Below the pieces are notes generated by a model. That model worked only from the letters and a program-made list of their open reading frames with translations. It searched no databases and was not told where the DNA came from. Positions 49,520-59,405 of a DNA stretch of 64,000 nucleotides are shown piece after piece. This stretch comes from Rhodococcus sp. (in: high G+C Gram-positive bacteria) (GTDB lineage: Bacteria; Actinomycetota; Actinomycetes; Mycobacteriales; Mycobacteriaceae). How positions within the stretch are numbered: position 1 is the first letter of the stretch; each line of letters begins with the position of its first letter. Where the stretch lies: contig NZ_JAHFVG010000008.1 of NCBI RefSeq assembly GCF_023264675.1, positions 1 to 64,000 on the forward strand, written 5' to 3'. The translations under genes were made by a program, and so were the position numbers.

Positions 49520-51394
49520 CTACTTCAACGCAGGTCGGGTGATGAAGTCGCTCACCTCGGCGTGCCTCGTCATCTCCCAGTAGTCGACGATGCGCCACGG
49601 CAATGTGGACACCACCCGTCCGGCGTCGTTGCGGTACCAGTTGTCCATTCCCTCGTGGGTCCAGATCATGCGGGAGTGCGCGTCGTCGTGCCGTCGGACA
49701 TAGTCCTGCTCGACGTCGGGCTTGATCTCCACCGAGCCGATCTTGTTGTCCGCCATGGTGATCAGCAGATCCACGATGTAGCGAACCTGACACTCCGCGA
49801 TGGTGATGTAGCTTCCGCCGTGGCCGAGAACAGTGCCGGGGCCGCACGTGAGAAACAGATTCGGGAAGTCGGACACGGTGATGCCGAGATGCGCACGAGC
49901 GTCCTCCGGACCCCAACTCTCGCGAATCGACCGCCCCGAACGACCCCGAATGTCGATGGGGCTCAGCAACTTGTGCGTCTCGAATCCGGTCGCCAAAATC
50001 ACCACGTCGACCTCAGCCTCGGAACCGCCGACCCCACGCACCGACTGCGGTCCGATCGACGCGACACCCTCCGCCACCAAGGTCACGTTGTCCCGTTTCA
50101 GCGCCGCGTACCACCCGTTGTCCAGCAACATCCTCTTGCCGAACGGCGGGTAATCCGGCAACGACTTCTCGATCAGGTCAGGGCGACCGTCGAGCTCCTT
50201 CTCCACGTACCGCGTGAACACCCGACGATGGGCGTCGTTGATCGCGTTGATCGACCTGGTCGGAGTGTCCCAGTCGGGGTCGACCTGAAGCGACGGATGC
50301 ACTCGGTCGTTGAAGTTCCACGCCAACCGCGCCCGATACCAGAGGCGGTACAGCGGAACGGTCTCCATCAGGTAGCTGACATCGTCGTCGATGGGTTCGA
50401 AGTACACGTCACTCGACGCGACCCACTGCGGTGACCGCTGAAAAACAGTCGCGTGGGCGACCGTCGACGCTATTGCCGGCAGCACCTGCATCGCACTCGC
50501 GCCCGTCCCGACGATGGCGACTCGCTTGCCCCTCAGATCGAGGCCTTCGGGCCATTCGGCGGTGTGGAAGATCGGCCCGGTGAACGAGTCCATCCCGAAT
50601 ATCTTCGGCATCTTGGGACGGTTCAGCTGGCCCGTCGCGGTGATCACGATGTCGGCGAGCAGGACGTCGCCTGCGGCGGTCGTGACCGTCCACCCGTACG
50701 TGTCCCGATCGTAGACAGCGCTCGTCACCTCGGTGTCGAACCTGATTCGATCGCGCAGACGATGCTCGGCGGCGACGTCACTGAGGTACTGCCAGACCTC
50801 GTCGCGCTTGCCGAAATGAGTGGTCCACGACCGCGGCGCGAACGAATAAGAATAGAGGTGGCTCGGGGTGTCGACGCCCGCTCCGGGATAGGTGTTCTCG
50901 AACCAGCCTCCCCCGACGTCGGAGTTCTTCTCCAGCACAACGTGTTCGATGCCTGCTTCTTCGAGCTTGATCGCGGCGAGCATGCCGGAGACGCCTGCCC
51001 CGATCACGATCACCGAGAGACCGATGCCGGCCACCTTCTGAACCGGCGCATCGGTGAACCCCATGTCCTCGGCGATCATCGCCGAGAATTCCGCAGGAAC
51101 CGGTTCTCCGACGGCAGCGCTGATCATCGCCGTCAGCTGGTCATCGCTCGGCGACGGCACGGCGACGGGGGTGCCGTCGAGCCACCCGGTGATCGCATCG
51201 AACGCTGCGGTGCGGATGTGGGCAGCGACGTCGGCGTCGAAGCCACCGGCGTCGTTGTCGTCCATTCCTCGGCTGCGGGTCGGCCGGTAGGGATCGTCGA
51301 GCCACGTCTTCTCGCCGGTGAGCTGATACAGCACCGCAACGAGGCTCGGCATGTTGGCCGAACCGAGCGCACGCTTCAGACGATCGAAGTCCAT
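49520..51394 (-). CDS. Baeyer-Villiger-type flavin monooxygenase
   Basis: A 624-residue FAD/NADPH enzyme that inserts oxygen next to a ketone to give an ester or lactone. ATG 51394 follows AAGGAGGG by 7 bp. The first ~120 residues are an N-terminal extension. The FAD motif GAGVSG is at 132-137, the Baeyer-Villiger fingerprint FTGPIFHTAEWP at 271-282, and the NADPH motif GTGAS at 296-300. It is divergent from the operon that begins at 51565 with the nitroreductase gene and contains an acyl-CoA ligase and a serine esterase, which could process the ester. Confidence 0.92.
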   Translation of the reverse strand: MDFDRLKRALGSANMPSLVAVLYQLTGEKTWLDDPYRPTRSRGMDDNDAGGFDADVAAHIRTAAFDAITGWLDGTPVAVPSPSDDQLTAMISAAVGEPVPAEFSAMIAEDMGFTDAPVQKVAGIGLSVIVIGAGVSGMLAAIKLEEAGIEHVVLEKNSDVGGGWFENTYPGAGVDTPSHLYSYSFAPRSWTTHFGKRDEVWQYLSDVAAEHRLRDRIRFDTEVTSAVYDRDTYGWTVTTAAGDVLLADIVITATGQLNRPKMPKIFGMDSFTGPIFHTAEWPEGLDLRGKRVAIVGTGASAMQVLPAIASTVAHATVFQRSPQWVASSDVYFEPIDDDVSYLMETVPLYRLWYRARLAWNFNDRVHPSLQVDPDWDTPTRSINAINDAHRRVFTRYVEKELDGRPDLIEKSLPDYPPFGKRMLLDNGWYAALKRDNVTLVAEGVASIGPQSVRGVGGSEAEVDVVILATGFETHKLLSPIDIRGRSGRSIRESWGPEDARAHLGITVSDFPNLFLTCGPGTVLGHGGSYITIAECQVRYIVDLLITMADNKIGSVEIKPDVEQDYVRRHDDAHSRMIWTHEGMDNWYRNDAGRVVSTLPWRIVDYWEMTRHAEVSDFITRPALK

Positions 51395-51440
51395 GGCCGA
51401 ACCCTCCTTCATCGCCCGACACTTCCGAGCACCAATAAAA

Positions 51441-51544
51441 CTAACCACAGTTAGGCAAATCCCCGCAAGAGCTCCCAGAACTCGTGCCCGAAGCCTTGAC
51501 AATGTGGGCTGCACCACACAATGCTGGGCTCACTACCTAACAGT
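51441..51544. promoter_or_regulatory. Divergent promoter region with CTAAC sites
   Basis: CTAAC-CACA-GTTAG (51441-51454) is an inverted repeat, and a related half-site CTAACAGTGG follows at 51536-51545. A TTGACA hexamer lies at 51496-51501 pointing toward the nitroreductase. These are candidate sites for the operon's own TetR protein (53780). Confidence 0.4.
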
Positions 51545-51564
51545 GGACAGGCGAAGGGATTCCC

Positions 51565-52218
51565 ATGGAGCTCACCGAGGCGATGCGCACCACCGGCACA
51601 TGTCGGCGGTACCTCAGCGATCCAGTACCCGACGAGGTGTTCCGCAGTGCGTTCGATGTCGCGCGCTTCGGCCCCCAGGGCGGCAACCGTCAGCCCGTGC
51701 GCTGGATCGTCGTCCGCGACGCGGCCCGCAAGCAGGCACTCGCCGACCTCTATCTACCGATGTGGGACGCCTACTTCGCCGGCATCACCGGAGGAACCGT
51801 CGCCGTCGGCGCACTACCCAAGACCGTCCAGGACGCCGATTACTTCGCCCGCCACCTCGCCGAGGTCCCGGCGATCGTCGTCGTCTGCGCAGCAACCGAC
51901 GGCCTGCACCCCACCGACCACGAACTCGGACGCCTGTCGGTCGTCGGTGGCGCATCGATCTACCCGACGGTCCAGAACCTCTGCCTCGCGCTGCGCGACC
52001 AGGGCGTCGCCTCTGCCGTGACGACGCTGCTCTGCCACGAGGAGCCCAAGGTCCGTGAGATGCTCGAGATTCCGGACGAGTACATCACCGCCGCGCACAT
52101 CGCCGTCGGGTACCCGGAGCGCTCGTTCCCGAAGAAACTGACGCGCAGCCCGGTCGAGGAGATCGTCGCCGCCGAGACCTTCGCGCACCCGATGTTCGAC
52201 GCTGCTCTCTCACTCTGA
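51565..52218 (+). CDS. Nitroreductase-family protein
   Basis: A 217-residue FMN-dependent oxidoreductase. MELTEAMRTTGTCRRYLSDPVPDE is the conserved start with the FMN-phosphate Arg; ARFGPQGGNRQPVRWIVV forms the next FMN contact, and GASIYPTVQNLCLALRDQGVAS the dimer helix. The C-terminal HIAVGYPERSFPKKLTR matches the family end. It reduces nitro, quinone or enone groups. It heads the plus-strand operon running to 55518. Confidence 0.92.
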   Translation: MELTEAMRTTGTCRRYLSDPVPDEVFRSAFDVARFGPQGGNRQPVRWIVVRDAARKQALADLYLPMWDAYFAGITGGTVAVGALPKTVQDADYFARHLAEVPAIVVVCAATDGLHPTDHELGRLSVVGGASIYPTVQNLCLALRDQGVASAVTTLLCHEEPKVREMLEIPDEYITAAHIAVGYPERSFPKKLTRSPVEEIVAAETFAHPMFDAALSL

Positions 52219-52235
52219 ACTCCAGGAGCCCTTCG

Positions 52236-53783
52236 ATGACCGCCCTGCACCACCGCACCCTCATCGGCCGCGCAACCATCGGAGACCAGCTCCGCCGCCA
52301 CGCCAGAACCCAGCCAGGCAAGACTGCGTTCATCGGCTACACGGCCGACGGAACCCGGCACGTCACCACGTACGGCGAACTCGACCTGCTCGCCAATCGT
52401 TTCGCGAACCTGCTGCTCGACCGGGGAGTACGCCGCGGTGATCGCGTGGCGTCGATGGCGCGCAACAGCGTCGACGTCGTCGTCGCCTACTACGGCACGC
52501 TCAAGGTCGGCGCAGCGTTCACCGGTATCAACGTGCTCTACCGCGCGCCCGAGGTGAAGCATCAGCTCGAACATGCCGAGCCGACGGTGGTGGTGGTCGA
52601 TCCCGAATTCGCCGACATCGTCGATTCCGTCGCGCCCGGTCACACCACCGTGATGCGGTACGGAACCGAGTTGCTGGCGAACAGTCCCGATATCGAACCG
52701 GAACTCGACGTCGACGAGAACGACGTCGCCATGGTCATCTACACCTCGGGAACCGAGGCAGCGCCCAAGGGCGTGATGATTCCGCACCGCAACTTCCTGA
52801 TCTCGACGGCACCGGCCTGGAGCTGGGGTCTTCGCACCGGCCCCGAGGACACCTGGCTGTTCGTCATGCCGTTCCACACCATCGCCGGCCTCGGTTCGAT
52901 GACCACGCTGACACTGATGGGCGCGACGCTCGTCCTCCCCGCCACCGTCGATCCGACACAGTCGTTGAAGATCATCGCCGACGAGAAGATTTCGGTCATC
53001 GCGCAGACGCCGACCTTCTATCTGGCGCTCGCCCGCAATGCAGGTTTCGGGTCTGCTGCCGTCGGCCAGGTACGACGCTGCCTCACCTACGGTGGCCAGG
53101 TCTCACCCCACACCATCACCGCGTGGGCCGGTGCTGCACCGGAAGCGATCTGGGGAACGTACTGGGGGCAGTCCGAGCTCTCGCAGCTCGGCTCGGTCGG
53201 CTGGTTCACCAGCCTCGACGACATTCCCGACGGCGACGCATCGTGGATCGGCAAGCCCGTCACCCACCTCGAGATCAAGGTCGTCGACGCCGACGGCAAT
53301 CCGAGCGAGATCGGTGAATTGCTCTGCCGCACGCCCTCGGTCATGCTCGGCTACTTCAAGGACGAGGCCAAGACCGCCGAGGTGTTCGCCGGTGGCTGGG
53401 TCCACACCGGCGACATGGTCCGCACCGATGCCGACGGAAATCTGTTCTTCTACGATCGTATGAAGGACATGATCAAATCCGGAGGCATGAACATCTCCTC
53501 TCAGGAAGTAGAGCGCGCCATCCACACACATCCCGACGTACTGCGCGCCGCCGTGGTCGGGATGCCCGACGCCTACTGGTCCGAGGCTGTTACCGCCTTC
53601 GTCATCGCCGCCGAGGGCACCACCCCCGACCCGGCGGCCATCATCGAGCACTGCCGAACGACGTTGGCGTCGTACAAGGCACCCAAAGCGGTGCACGTCG
53701 TCACCGAGCTTCCCGTCGATCCGCAGGGCAAGATACTCAAGCGCGAACTCCGCGCGCTGGCGATCGTCGAGGAGACCGTGTGA
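52236..53783 (+). CDS. AMP-dependent acyl-CoA synthetase
   Basis: A 515-residue adenylate-forming ligase. The P-loop is YTSGTEAAPKG at 169-179, the A5-like segment GTYWGQSELSQLG follows, then GWVHTGDMVRTDADGNLFF (A7-A8 hinge) and KSGGMNISSQEVE. The catalytic lysine is in GKILKREL near residue 502. It makes an acyl-CoA from a carboxylic acid, probably the acid freed from the monooxygenase product. The start is 17 bp after the nitroreductase stop; the end overlaps the TetR start by 4 bp. Confidence 0.93.
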   Translation: MTALHHRTLIGRATIGDQLRRHARTQPGKTAFIGYTADGTRHVTTYGELDLLANRFANLLLDRGVRRGDRVASMARNSVDVVVAYYGTLKVGAAFTGINVLYRAPEVKHQLEHAEPTVVVVDPEFADIVDSVAPGHTTVMRYGTELLANSPDIEPELDVDENDVAMVIYTSGTEAAPKGVMIPHRNFLISTAPAWSWGLRTGPEDTWLFVMPFHTIAGLGSMTTLTLMGATLVLPATVDPTQSLKIIADEKISVIAQTPTFYLALARNAGFGSAAVGQVRRCLTYGGQVSPHTITAWAGAAPEAIWGTYWGQSELSQLGSVGWFTSLDDIPDGDASWIGKPVTHLEIKVVDADGNPSEIGELLCRTPSVMLGYFKDEAKTAEVFAGGWVHTGDMVRTDADGNLFFYDRMKDMIKSGGMNISSQEVERAIHTHPDVLRAAVVGMPDAYWSEAVTAFVIAAEGTTPDPAAIIEHCRTTLASYKAPKAVHVVTELPVDPQGKILKRELRALAIVEETV

Positions 53784-54409
53784 GCGTCCCGGATTCCATC
53801 GGTGCCCCGCAGACCGACACACGTCGAATCAGGACGCGCCAACGCAAAGAAGACATCGCGTCCAAGGCCGCTCAGATCTTTGCCCGCGACGGCTACGCCA
53901 ACGTCGGGATGCGGGACATCGCCGACGCGGTCGGAATCAAGGGCGCCAGCCTGTACCACCACTTCCCGTCGAAGGAAGACATCCTCTTCGCCGTCTGCCT
54001 GACCGTCACCCAGGAGCCCGCCGAGACCAACCTGCCACTCCTCGACGCGCCGGGTACGCCGACCGAACGTTTGTCCTCGCTGGTGCGTGCCCATCTGGTG
54101 CACCTGAACAGTCGCCGGGTGGAATACATTGTGGGACTACACGAACTGGCCTCGCTCACCACCGAACACCGCGCCGTCATCGAGGATTTCCGGCGGCAGT
54201 ACCAACGCCGAGTTCGCGACGTCGTCACCGCGGGTATGCGCACCGGTGAGTTCACCGTCGCCGACGCCCGCACTGCAGCGTTCGCCGTGACGGACATGCT
54301 CAACGGCATCAGCAACTGGTTCCACGACGACGGCGAGATGAGCATCGACGACGTCGCCGACACGTACGTCGACCTTGCCGTGCACCGACTTCTGGGCGCT
54401 CCCCAGTGA
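53780..54409 (+). CDS. TetR-family regulator within the catabolic operon
   Basis: A 209-residue regulator from GTG 53780. The HTH (YANVGMRDIADAVGIKGASLYHHF) is at ~38-60 and the C-terminal part fits the acyl-CoA- or ligand-binding KstR2/FadR-like TetR_C type. Overlaps of 4 bp on both sides (ATGA-type junctions) show it is co-translated with the ligase and the esterase. It probably responds to a pathway acyl-CoA and controls this operon and the divergent monooxygenase. Confidence 0.9.
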   Translation: MSVPDSIGAPQTDTRRIRTRQRKEDIASKAAQIFARDGYANVGMRDIADAVGIKGASLYHHFPSKEDILFAVCLTVTQEPAETNLPLLDAPGTPTERLSSLVRAHLVHLNSRRVEYIVGLHELASLTTEHRAVIEDFRRQYQRRVRDVVTAGMRTGEFTVADARTAAFAVTDMLNGISNWFHDDGEMSIDDVADTYVDLAVHRLLGAPQ

Positions 54410-55518
54410 CGGTGTTCGGCACGTGCGCATCAGGTTTCGAGGGCGTGCGCGACGCCTTGGCCTCGAACATCTCCGCGGGCGACGAGCTCGGCGCGTCCAT
54501 CGTGGTCGACATCGACGGAGAGACGGTGGTCGACATCTGGGGCGGTCACCGCGACCGTGCCCGGACGACGCCGTGGACCGCGGACACCATCACCAACGTC
54601 TGGTCGACGACGAAGACCGTCACCAACCTCGCTGCGCTGATGCTGATCGATCGCGGTCTGCTCGATCCCTATGCACCGGTGGCGAAGTACTGGCCCGAGT
54701 TCGCCGCCGAGGGCAAGGACGGAATCGAGGTCAGGCACGTGCTCGCCCACACCTCGGGAGTGTCCGGCTGGAACAGACCCGTCGTGACCGAGGACCTGTA
54801 TCTCCCGGACGCCGCAGCGAAACTCGCGACTCAGGCCCCGTGGTGGGATTCGCGGACAACCTCGGGTTACCACGCGGCGAGTCAGGGCCATCTCGTCGGC
54901 GAGCTGGTACGCCGGGTGACCGGAAAGTCGTTGCGCCGGTTCGTCGCCGACGAGATCGCCGGGCCGCTCGGCGCCGACTTCCAGATCGGTGCCGCCGAGC
55001 AGGACTGGGGACGCATCGCCGACGTCGTCCCTCCGCCGCCGCCCACCGACACCGATGTACCGGATCCGCAGCTCGTGCGCCGTCGCACCTTCCTCGGCCC
55101 GCTGATCGACGCCCGATCGGCGAACACCGACGGATGGCGACGTGCCGACATGGGCGCACTGAACGGGCACGGCAACGCCCGATCTGTCGCCAAGATCCTG
55201 TCTTCGATCTCGCTCGGCGGCCGCGGACTACTGTCTCAGGACGCCATCGACCTGGCCTTCGACGAACAGAGCAACGGAATCGACTTGGCGCTCGGGGTTC
55301 CGCTTCGCTTCAGCATGGGATTCGCTCTGCCGCAGCAAGATACCGTGCCGTACATCCCCGACGAGCGAATCTGCTTCTGGGGAGGCTGGGGCGGATCGTT
55401 GATCGTCATGCACCCGGAGCGCCGGATGACCTTCTCCTACATGATGAACAAGATGGGACCGGGCATCATCGGGTCGGAGCGCGCCGAGCACTACTACACA
55501 GCGCTACCCAACGGTTAA
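54406..55518 (+). CDS. Serine beta-lactamase-like esterase
   Basis: A 370-residue class C beta-lactamase-fold hydrolase from GTG 54406. The catalytic S-x-x-K is S67-T-T-K70 (VWSTTKTV), and the tyrosine motif appears as [10 protein letters not shown] near 157. Family members of the EstB type hydrolyse esters rather than beta-lactams. It is the last gene of the operon and could cleave the ester made by the monooxygenase. No signal peptide is present, which agrees with an intracellular esterase. Confidence 0.9.
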   Translation: MTVFGTCASGFEGVRDALASNISAGDELGASIVVDIDGETVVDIWGGHRDRARTTPWTADTITNVWSTTKTVTNLAALMLIDRGLLDPYAPVAKYWPEFAAEGKDGIEVRHVLAHTSGVSGWNRPVVTEDLYLPDAAAKLATQAPWWDSRTTSGYHAASQGHLVGELVRRVTGKSLRRFVADEIAGPLGADFQIGAAEQDWGRIADVVPPPPPTDTDVPDPQLVRRRTFLGPLIDARSANTDGWRRADMGALNGHGNARSVAKILSSISLGGRGLLSQDAIDLAFDEQSNGIDLALGVPLRFSMGFALPQQDTVPYIPDERICFWGGWGGSLIVMHPERRMTFSYMMNKMGPGIIGSERAEHYYTALPNG

Positions 55519-56906
55519 GTTCCACAGAACGTTCGGAACCCGGTCTGAAACTCCGGCGGCGCGGGCAGGGCGAACTCTGCCCACTCCTCGCGCTTGTCGA
55601 AGGGGTGGGTGACCACGTCGAGGAGCGCCTCGAACGGGCCGAGATCGCCGGACGTGGCCGCCGTCAGGGCCGCGTCGAGCTGATTGTTTCGCGGAATGTA
55701 CACCGGATTCACGAGATTCATCGCCGTGACCGAAGGACCGAGCGCACGCCAGCGCTCCACCCAGGCGGCGTCGACCCGCGACGCTGCCGGGTCCTCGGTC
55801 AGCGCGCGGAAGGTACCGGTCCAATCGAGTCCGCCTCGTTCCATGATGTTCAACAGATCGCTCACCAATTCGGCGTCGACACTGTCCAGACCGAGTTTGG
55901 CGGCCATGCCTGCGTGGAAGTGCCGCTCGTACCGCTCGAAGAACGTGTCGAGGACGGCGGTCACCGTCGGGATCGCCTCTTCCGGTGTCGGGCCGATCAG
56001 AGCGAGCAGTGTCTCCCCGAATCGCGCCAGGTTCCACTGCAGAACGGCGGGCTGGTTGCCGAACGCGTAGCGGCCGCCGTTGTCGATCGAACTGAACACC
56101 GCGGATCGATCGAAGGCGTCGAGAAACGCACACGGCCCGTAGTCGATGGTCTGCCCCGAGATGGTGGTGTTGTCGGTGTTCATCACACCGTGCACGAACC
56201 CGGTGAGCATCCATTTCGCCACCAGGGACGCCTGCGCCTCGACGACAGCCTCGAAGAACGCCAGGTAGTCGCCTTCGGCCTCGGGGTAGTGCCTGGCGAT
56301 CGCGTAGTCGGCGAGCGGCCCCACTAAAGAGTCCTGACGGACGGCGTACTCGAACGTGCCGACGCGGATGTGGCTGGCGGCGACGCGGGTGAGGACGGCA
56401 CCGGGCTCGGGGCCGTCGCGCATCACGTCGCGGCCGGTCGTGGTGACCGCCAACGACCGCGTGGTGGGAATGCCGAGCGCGTGCATCGCTTCGCTGACCA
56501 GATATTCACGAAGCATCGGCCCCACGACGGCCAACCCGTCACCGCCGCGGGAGAACGGCGTCCGGCCCGACCCTTTCAGATGCAGATCGACTCGTCGCCC
56601 ATCGACGCTGAGTTCGCCGAGCAGCAGCGCGCGACCATCCCCGAGCAGCGGCGCATACCCGCCGAACTGGTGGCCCGAATACGCCATCGCCACCGGGGCC
56701 GAGCCCTGCGGCGCCGTCGATCCGGCCAGGACCTCGGGGGCCGCACGCAAGGCCGCGGGATCGAGATGAAGCTCCTCGGCCAGCGGCTCGTTGAGCACCA
56801 GCAACCGCGGCTCGGGAGCGTGCGCACCCTCCCACGGCACCGTCAGGCCCGGCACCTGCTGCACGTACGTGCTCTCGAGGCCGGGAATCGTCGAGGTGTC
56901 GGTCAT
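55515..56906 (-). CDS. selO: SelO-type protein adenylyltransferase (YdiU/UPF0061)
   Basis: A 463-residue pseudokinase-fold enzyme that transfers AMP from ATP to hydroxyl groups of proteins (AMPylation). Recognised from [39 protein letters not shown] and [27 protein letters not shown], with the Asn-Asp metal residues in NTDN and DYG. It ends TFCGT, which keeps the conserved C-terminal Cys seen where eukaryotic SelO has selenocysteine. It converges on the esterase gene with a 4-bp overlap. Confidence 0.95.
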   Translation of the reverse strand: MTDTSTIPGLESTYVQQVPGLTVPWEGAHAPEPRLLVLNEPLAEELHLDPAALRAAPEVLAGSTAPQGSAPVAMAYSGHQFGGYAPLLGDGRALLLGELSVDGRRVDLHLKGSGRTPFSRGGDGLAVVGPMLREYLVSEAMHALGIPTTRSLAVTTTGRDVMRDGPEPGAVLTRVAASHIRVGTFEYAVRQDSLVGPLADYAIARHYPEAEGDYLAFFEAVVEAQASLVAKWMLTGFVHGVMNTDNTTISGQTIDYGPCAFLDAFDRSAVFSSIDNGGRYAFGNQPAVLQWNLARFGETLLALIGPTPEEAIPTVTAVLDTFFERYERHFHAGMAAKLGLDSVDAELVSDLLNIMERGGLDWTGTFRALTEDPAASRVDAAWVERWRALGPSVTAMNLVNPVYIPRNNQLDAALTAATSGDLGPFEALLDVVTHPFDKREEWAEFALPAPPEFQTGFRTFCGT

Positions 56907-56928
56907 GACCCGAGGGTAGCTGTGGTGG

Positions 56929-58581
56929 TCAGAATGCAGGCGTGTGGATCAATTCTCTGCCCGCCCGTTGGACGTCCGGATCGGGGACAGGAACCGACTC
57001 GATCAAATTCCGGGTGTAGGCGTGCTGGGGATTGCCGAAAACGTCCTCCGCCGGACCGGTCTCCACGACGGCCCCCGCTCGGAGCACCGCGACGCGATCG
57101 GCGACCCTGTCCACCACCGCCAAGTCGTGGCTGATGAACAGGCAGGCGAAACCGAACTCCACCCGAAGGTCCGCGAACAGGTCGAGGACGTGGGCTTGAA
57201 CGGACACGTCGAGAGCACTCGTCGGTTCGTCGGCCACCAACAGTTTCGGGGACAGCGCGAGCGCCCTCGCCAACGCGACCCTCTGCCGCTGACCTCCCGA
57301 GAGTTCGGCGGGCCTGCGGTCGACGAAGTCCCGGGGCAACCTCACCGATTCGAGGAGCGCCGCCACCCTCGCGTGCAGTTCCTTACCCTGCGCGACGCGG
57401 TGCACCTGCAGGGGTTCGCCGATGCTCTCGCCGATGGTTCGCCGCGGATCGAGCGACGCCGCCGGATCCTGATGTACCAGAGCGACGTTCTTTCGAATCC
57501 CTCGCAGCTGTGCCTTCCGCAGACTGCTCAGCGTCGTCCCCAGCAGCTCGACCTTCCCCGACGTGGCAGGGACGAGCCCGAGAGCGAGCCTGCCGAGGGT
57601 GGTTTTGCCCGAACCGGATTCGCCGACCAAGCCCACTACTTCACCCTTGCCGACGGTGAGGTCCACGCCGTCGAGTGCGGTGAATGAACTGCCGCCGAGA
57701 CTCCCGGGATAGGTGACGGACACCCCACGAACCGTGAGTGTGGCTTCGCCACCCGTGTGCGCACAGTCGGTCCCCGCCCCTACCGCGCGCACACGGGTGG
57801 GGTCGCCGTGCAACCGCGGAACCGCGGCGAGCAATTCCTTGGTGTACGCGTGCGACGGCTCGGCGAACAGCTGACGCACCGGCCGATGCTCGACGACAGC
57901 GCCCGCCCTGAGCACCACCACCTCGTCCGCCAGGTCCGCGACGACACCCATGTTGTGCGTGATCAAGAGAATCGCGGTGCCCTGGGTGTCACGCAGGTGA
58001 CGCAGTAACTCCAGAATCTCCGCCTGCACCGTGACGTCGAGAGCCGTGGTCGGTTCGTCGGCGATCAGCAACTCCGGACCACCGGACAACGCAAGCGCGA
58101 TGACGACGCGTTGCTTCTGACCACCCGACAGCTGATGCGGATACCAGTCGACCCGTGTTGCGGCGTCGGGAATGTCCACCAGCTCCAGCAGTTCGATCGC
58201 CCGCGCCCGCGCTTGCTTCTTCGAGATCTTCTGATGAGCCCGAAGTGCTTGTGCGATCTGCCAGCCGACCTTCTGTACCGGGTTCAACGCGGTCTGCGGC
58301 TCCTGGAACACCATGGCTGCCTTGACCCCGCGCACCTTATTCAGCGCATGTTCGTCGGCGCCGATAAGCTCGGTACCGTCGAGAATCACCGACCCTTCGG
58401 CGGTTGCGGTGTCGGGGAGCAAACCGAGAACGGTCCTGGCGGTCAACGACTTACCGCTGCCGGATTCACCGACCAGCGCGACGATCTCACCCGAACCCAC
58501 CGTGAGGCTGAGCCCGTCGACGACGGGTGTGGCCCCATCGAACCTCACGGTCAGCTCGCTGATCTTCAACAGTTCGGTCAT
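56929..58581 (-). CDS. Peptide/nickel-type ABC importer, fused two-ATPase subunit
   Basis: A 550-residue protein with two complete ABC ATPase domains in one chain (DppD-DppF fusion). Domain 1 has GESGSGKS (39-46) and LSGGQKQR; domain 2 (from ~280) has GESGSGKTT and LSGGQRQR; both Walker B motifs end DEP ([24 protein letters not shown]). It powers an oligopeptide/dipeptide-type importer with the permeases at 58578 and 59402. Start ATG 58581 overlaps the permease stop by 4 bp. Confidence 0.94.
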   Translation of the reverse strand: MTELLKISELTVRFDGATPVVDGLSLTVGSGEIVALVGESGSGKSLTARTVLGLLPDTATAEGSVILDGTELIGADEHALNKVRGVKAAMVFQEPQTALNPVQKVGWQIAQALRAHQKISKKQARARAIELLELVDIPDAATRVDWYPHQLSGGQKQRVVIALALSGGPELLIADEPTTALDVTVQAEILELLRHLRDTQGTAILLITHNMGVVADLADEVVVLRAGAVVEHRPVRQLFAEPSHAYTKELLAAVPRLHGDPTRVRAVGAGTDCAHTGGEATLTVRGVSVTYPGSLGGSSFTALDGVDLTVGKGEVVGLVGESGSGKTTLGRLALGLVPATSGKVELLGTTLSSLRKAQLRGIRKNVALVHQDPAASLDPRRTIGESIGEPLQVHRVAQGKELHARVAALLESVRLPRDFVDRRPAELSGGQRQRVALARALALSPKLLVADEPTSALDVSVQAHVLDLFADLRVEFGFACLFISHDLAVVDRVADRVAVLRAGAVVETGPAEDVFGNPQHAYTRNLIESVPVPDPDVQRAGRELIHTPAF

Positions 58582-59405
58582 GATCGACGCTCCCGCCCGA
58601 TGCCCTGCGCGATGAGAAGGAATCCGAGCACCAATGCCGCCACCACGACGAGCGGGCCGACGGCGAACGCCGCGTTGATGTCGAGGTTGGGAATCGACTC
58701 GGAGATGATCGACCCGAGCGACGGCTGCGGTGGCCTGACACCGATGCCGATGAAGCTCATCGCACTCTCGACGAATACCGCCAGCGACAAGCTCAGTGCC
58801 ACTTGCACTCCCACTGCTTCGAGCGAGTTCGGGAGAATGTGCGTCCGTAGGATCCACAGCCTGCCTGCACCGAATACCTCCGCCGCTTCCACGAACGGTT
58901 GCTCGCGGACCCTCAGTACCGACGTACGGATCAGCCGTCCGAAGATCGGCAGTTCGGCCAGCACCACGACGACGCCGACGGTGAACGCACCCGGACCGAT
59001 GATGGCCGCCAACGTGATCGCGAGGATCAGCGCCGGGAACGCCAGAACCACGTCGAATGCTCGCTGGGCCGCGGTGTCGGCAGCGGGGTGCAGCGTCGAG
59101 AGCACACCGATCGCACCGCCGAGAACAGCGCCGATAGGAACGGCGACGAACGCGATCAGCAGATTGACGCGGATGCCGTACAGCACCCGCGAGAGCACAT
59201 CGCGATTGACCTGATCGGTACCGAGCCAGTGATGCGCACTCGGGCCCAACAGGTTCGCGCCCGAGATCTGTTCGAGCGGATCGTAGGGCGCGAGCAGCGG
59301 TGCGAAAATGCCGGCCAGCGCAATCACCGCGACGATGATCACCCCGGCCGACGTCTGTCCCCGCAGCTTCCTGCCGCGCTCCGGCGGCGCTTCCACAATG
59401 GTCAT
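58578..59405 (-). CDS. ABC importer permease, DppC-like
   Basis: A 275-residue inner-membrane permease from ATG 59405 with six predicted helices. The coupling segment EAAEVFGAGRLWILRTHILPNSLEAVG (EAA loop) contacts the ATPase. The N-terminal APLLAPYDPLEQ and HWLGTDQVNRDVLSRVLYGIRVNL are DppC hallmarks. It overlaps both its neighbours by 4 bp, so all operon products are coupled. Confidence 0.93.
   Translation of the reverse strand: MTIVEAPPERGRKLRGQTSAGVIIVAVIALAGIFAPLLAPYDPLEQISGANLLGPSAHHWLGTDQVNRDVLSRVLYGIRVNLLIAFVAVPIGAVLGGAIGVLSTLHPAADTAAQRAFDVVLAFPALILAITLAAIIGPGAFTVGVVVVLAELPIFGRLIRTSVLRVREQPFVEAAEVFGAGRLWILRTHILPNSLEAVGVQVALSLSLAVFVESAMSFIGIGVRPPQPSLGSIISESIPNLDINAAFAVGPLVVVAALVLGFLLIAQGIGRERRS

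Noticed and set aside
51496..51522. Confident sigma-70 promoter (TTGACA) for the nitroreductase operon
   Set aside because: The -35 hexamer is perfect but no good -10 hexamer lies at 16-18 bp, so it is mentioned only as part of the divergent regulatory region.
54375..56327. 650-residue open frame on the plus strand over the esterase and SelO genes
   Set aside because: It crosses two real genes on different strands, has no domain, and is Arg-rich like other shadow frames here.
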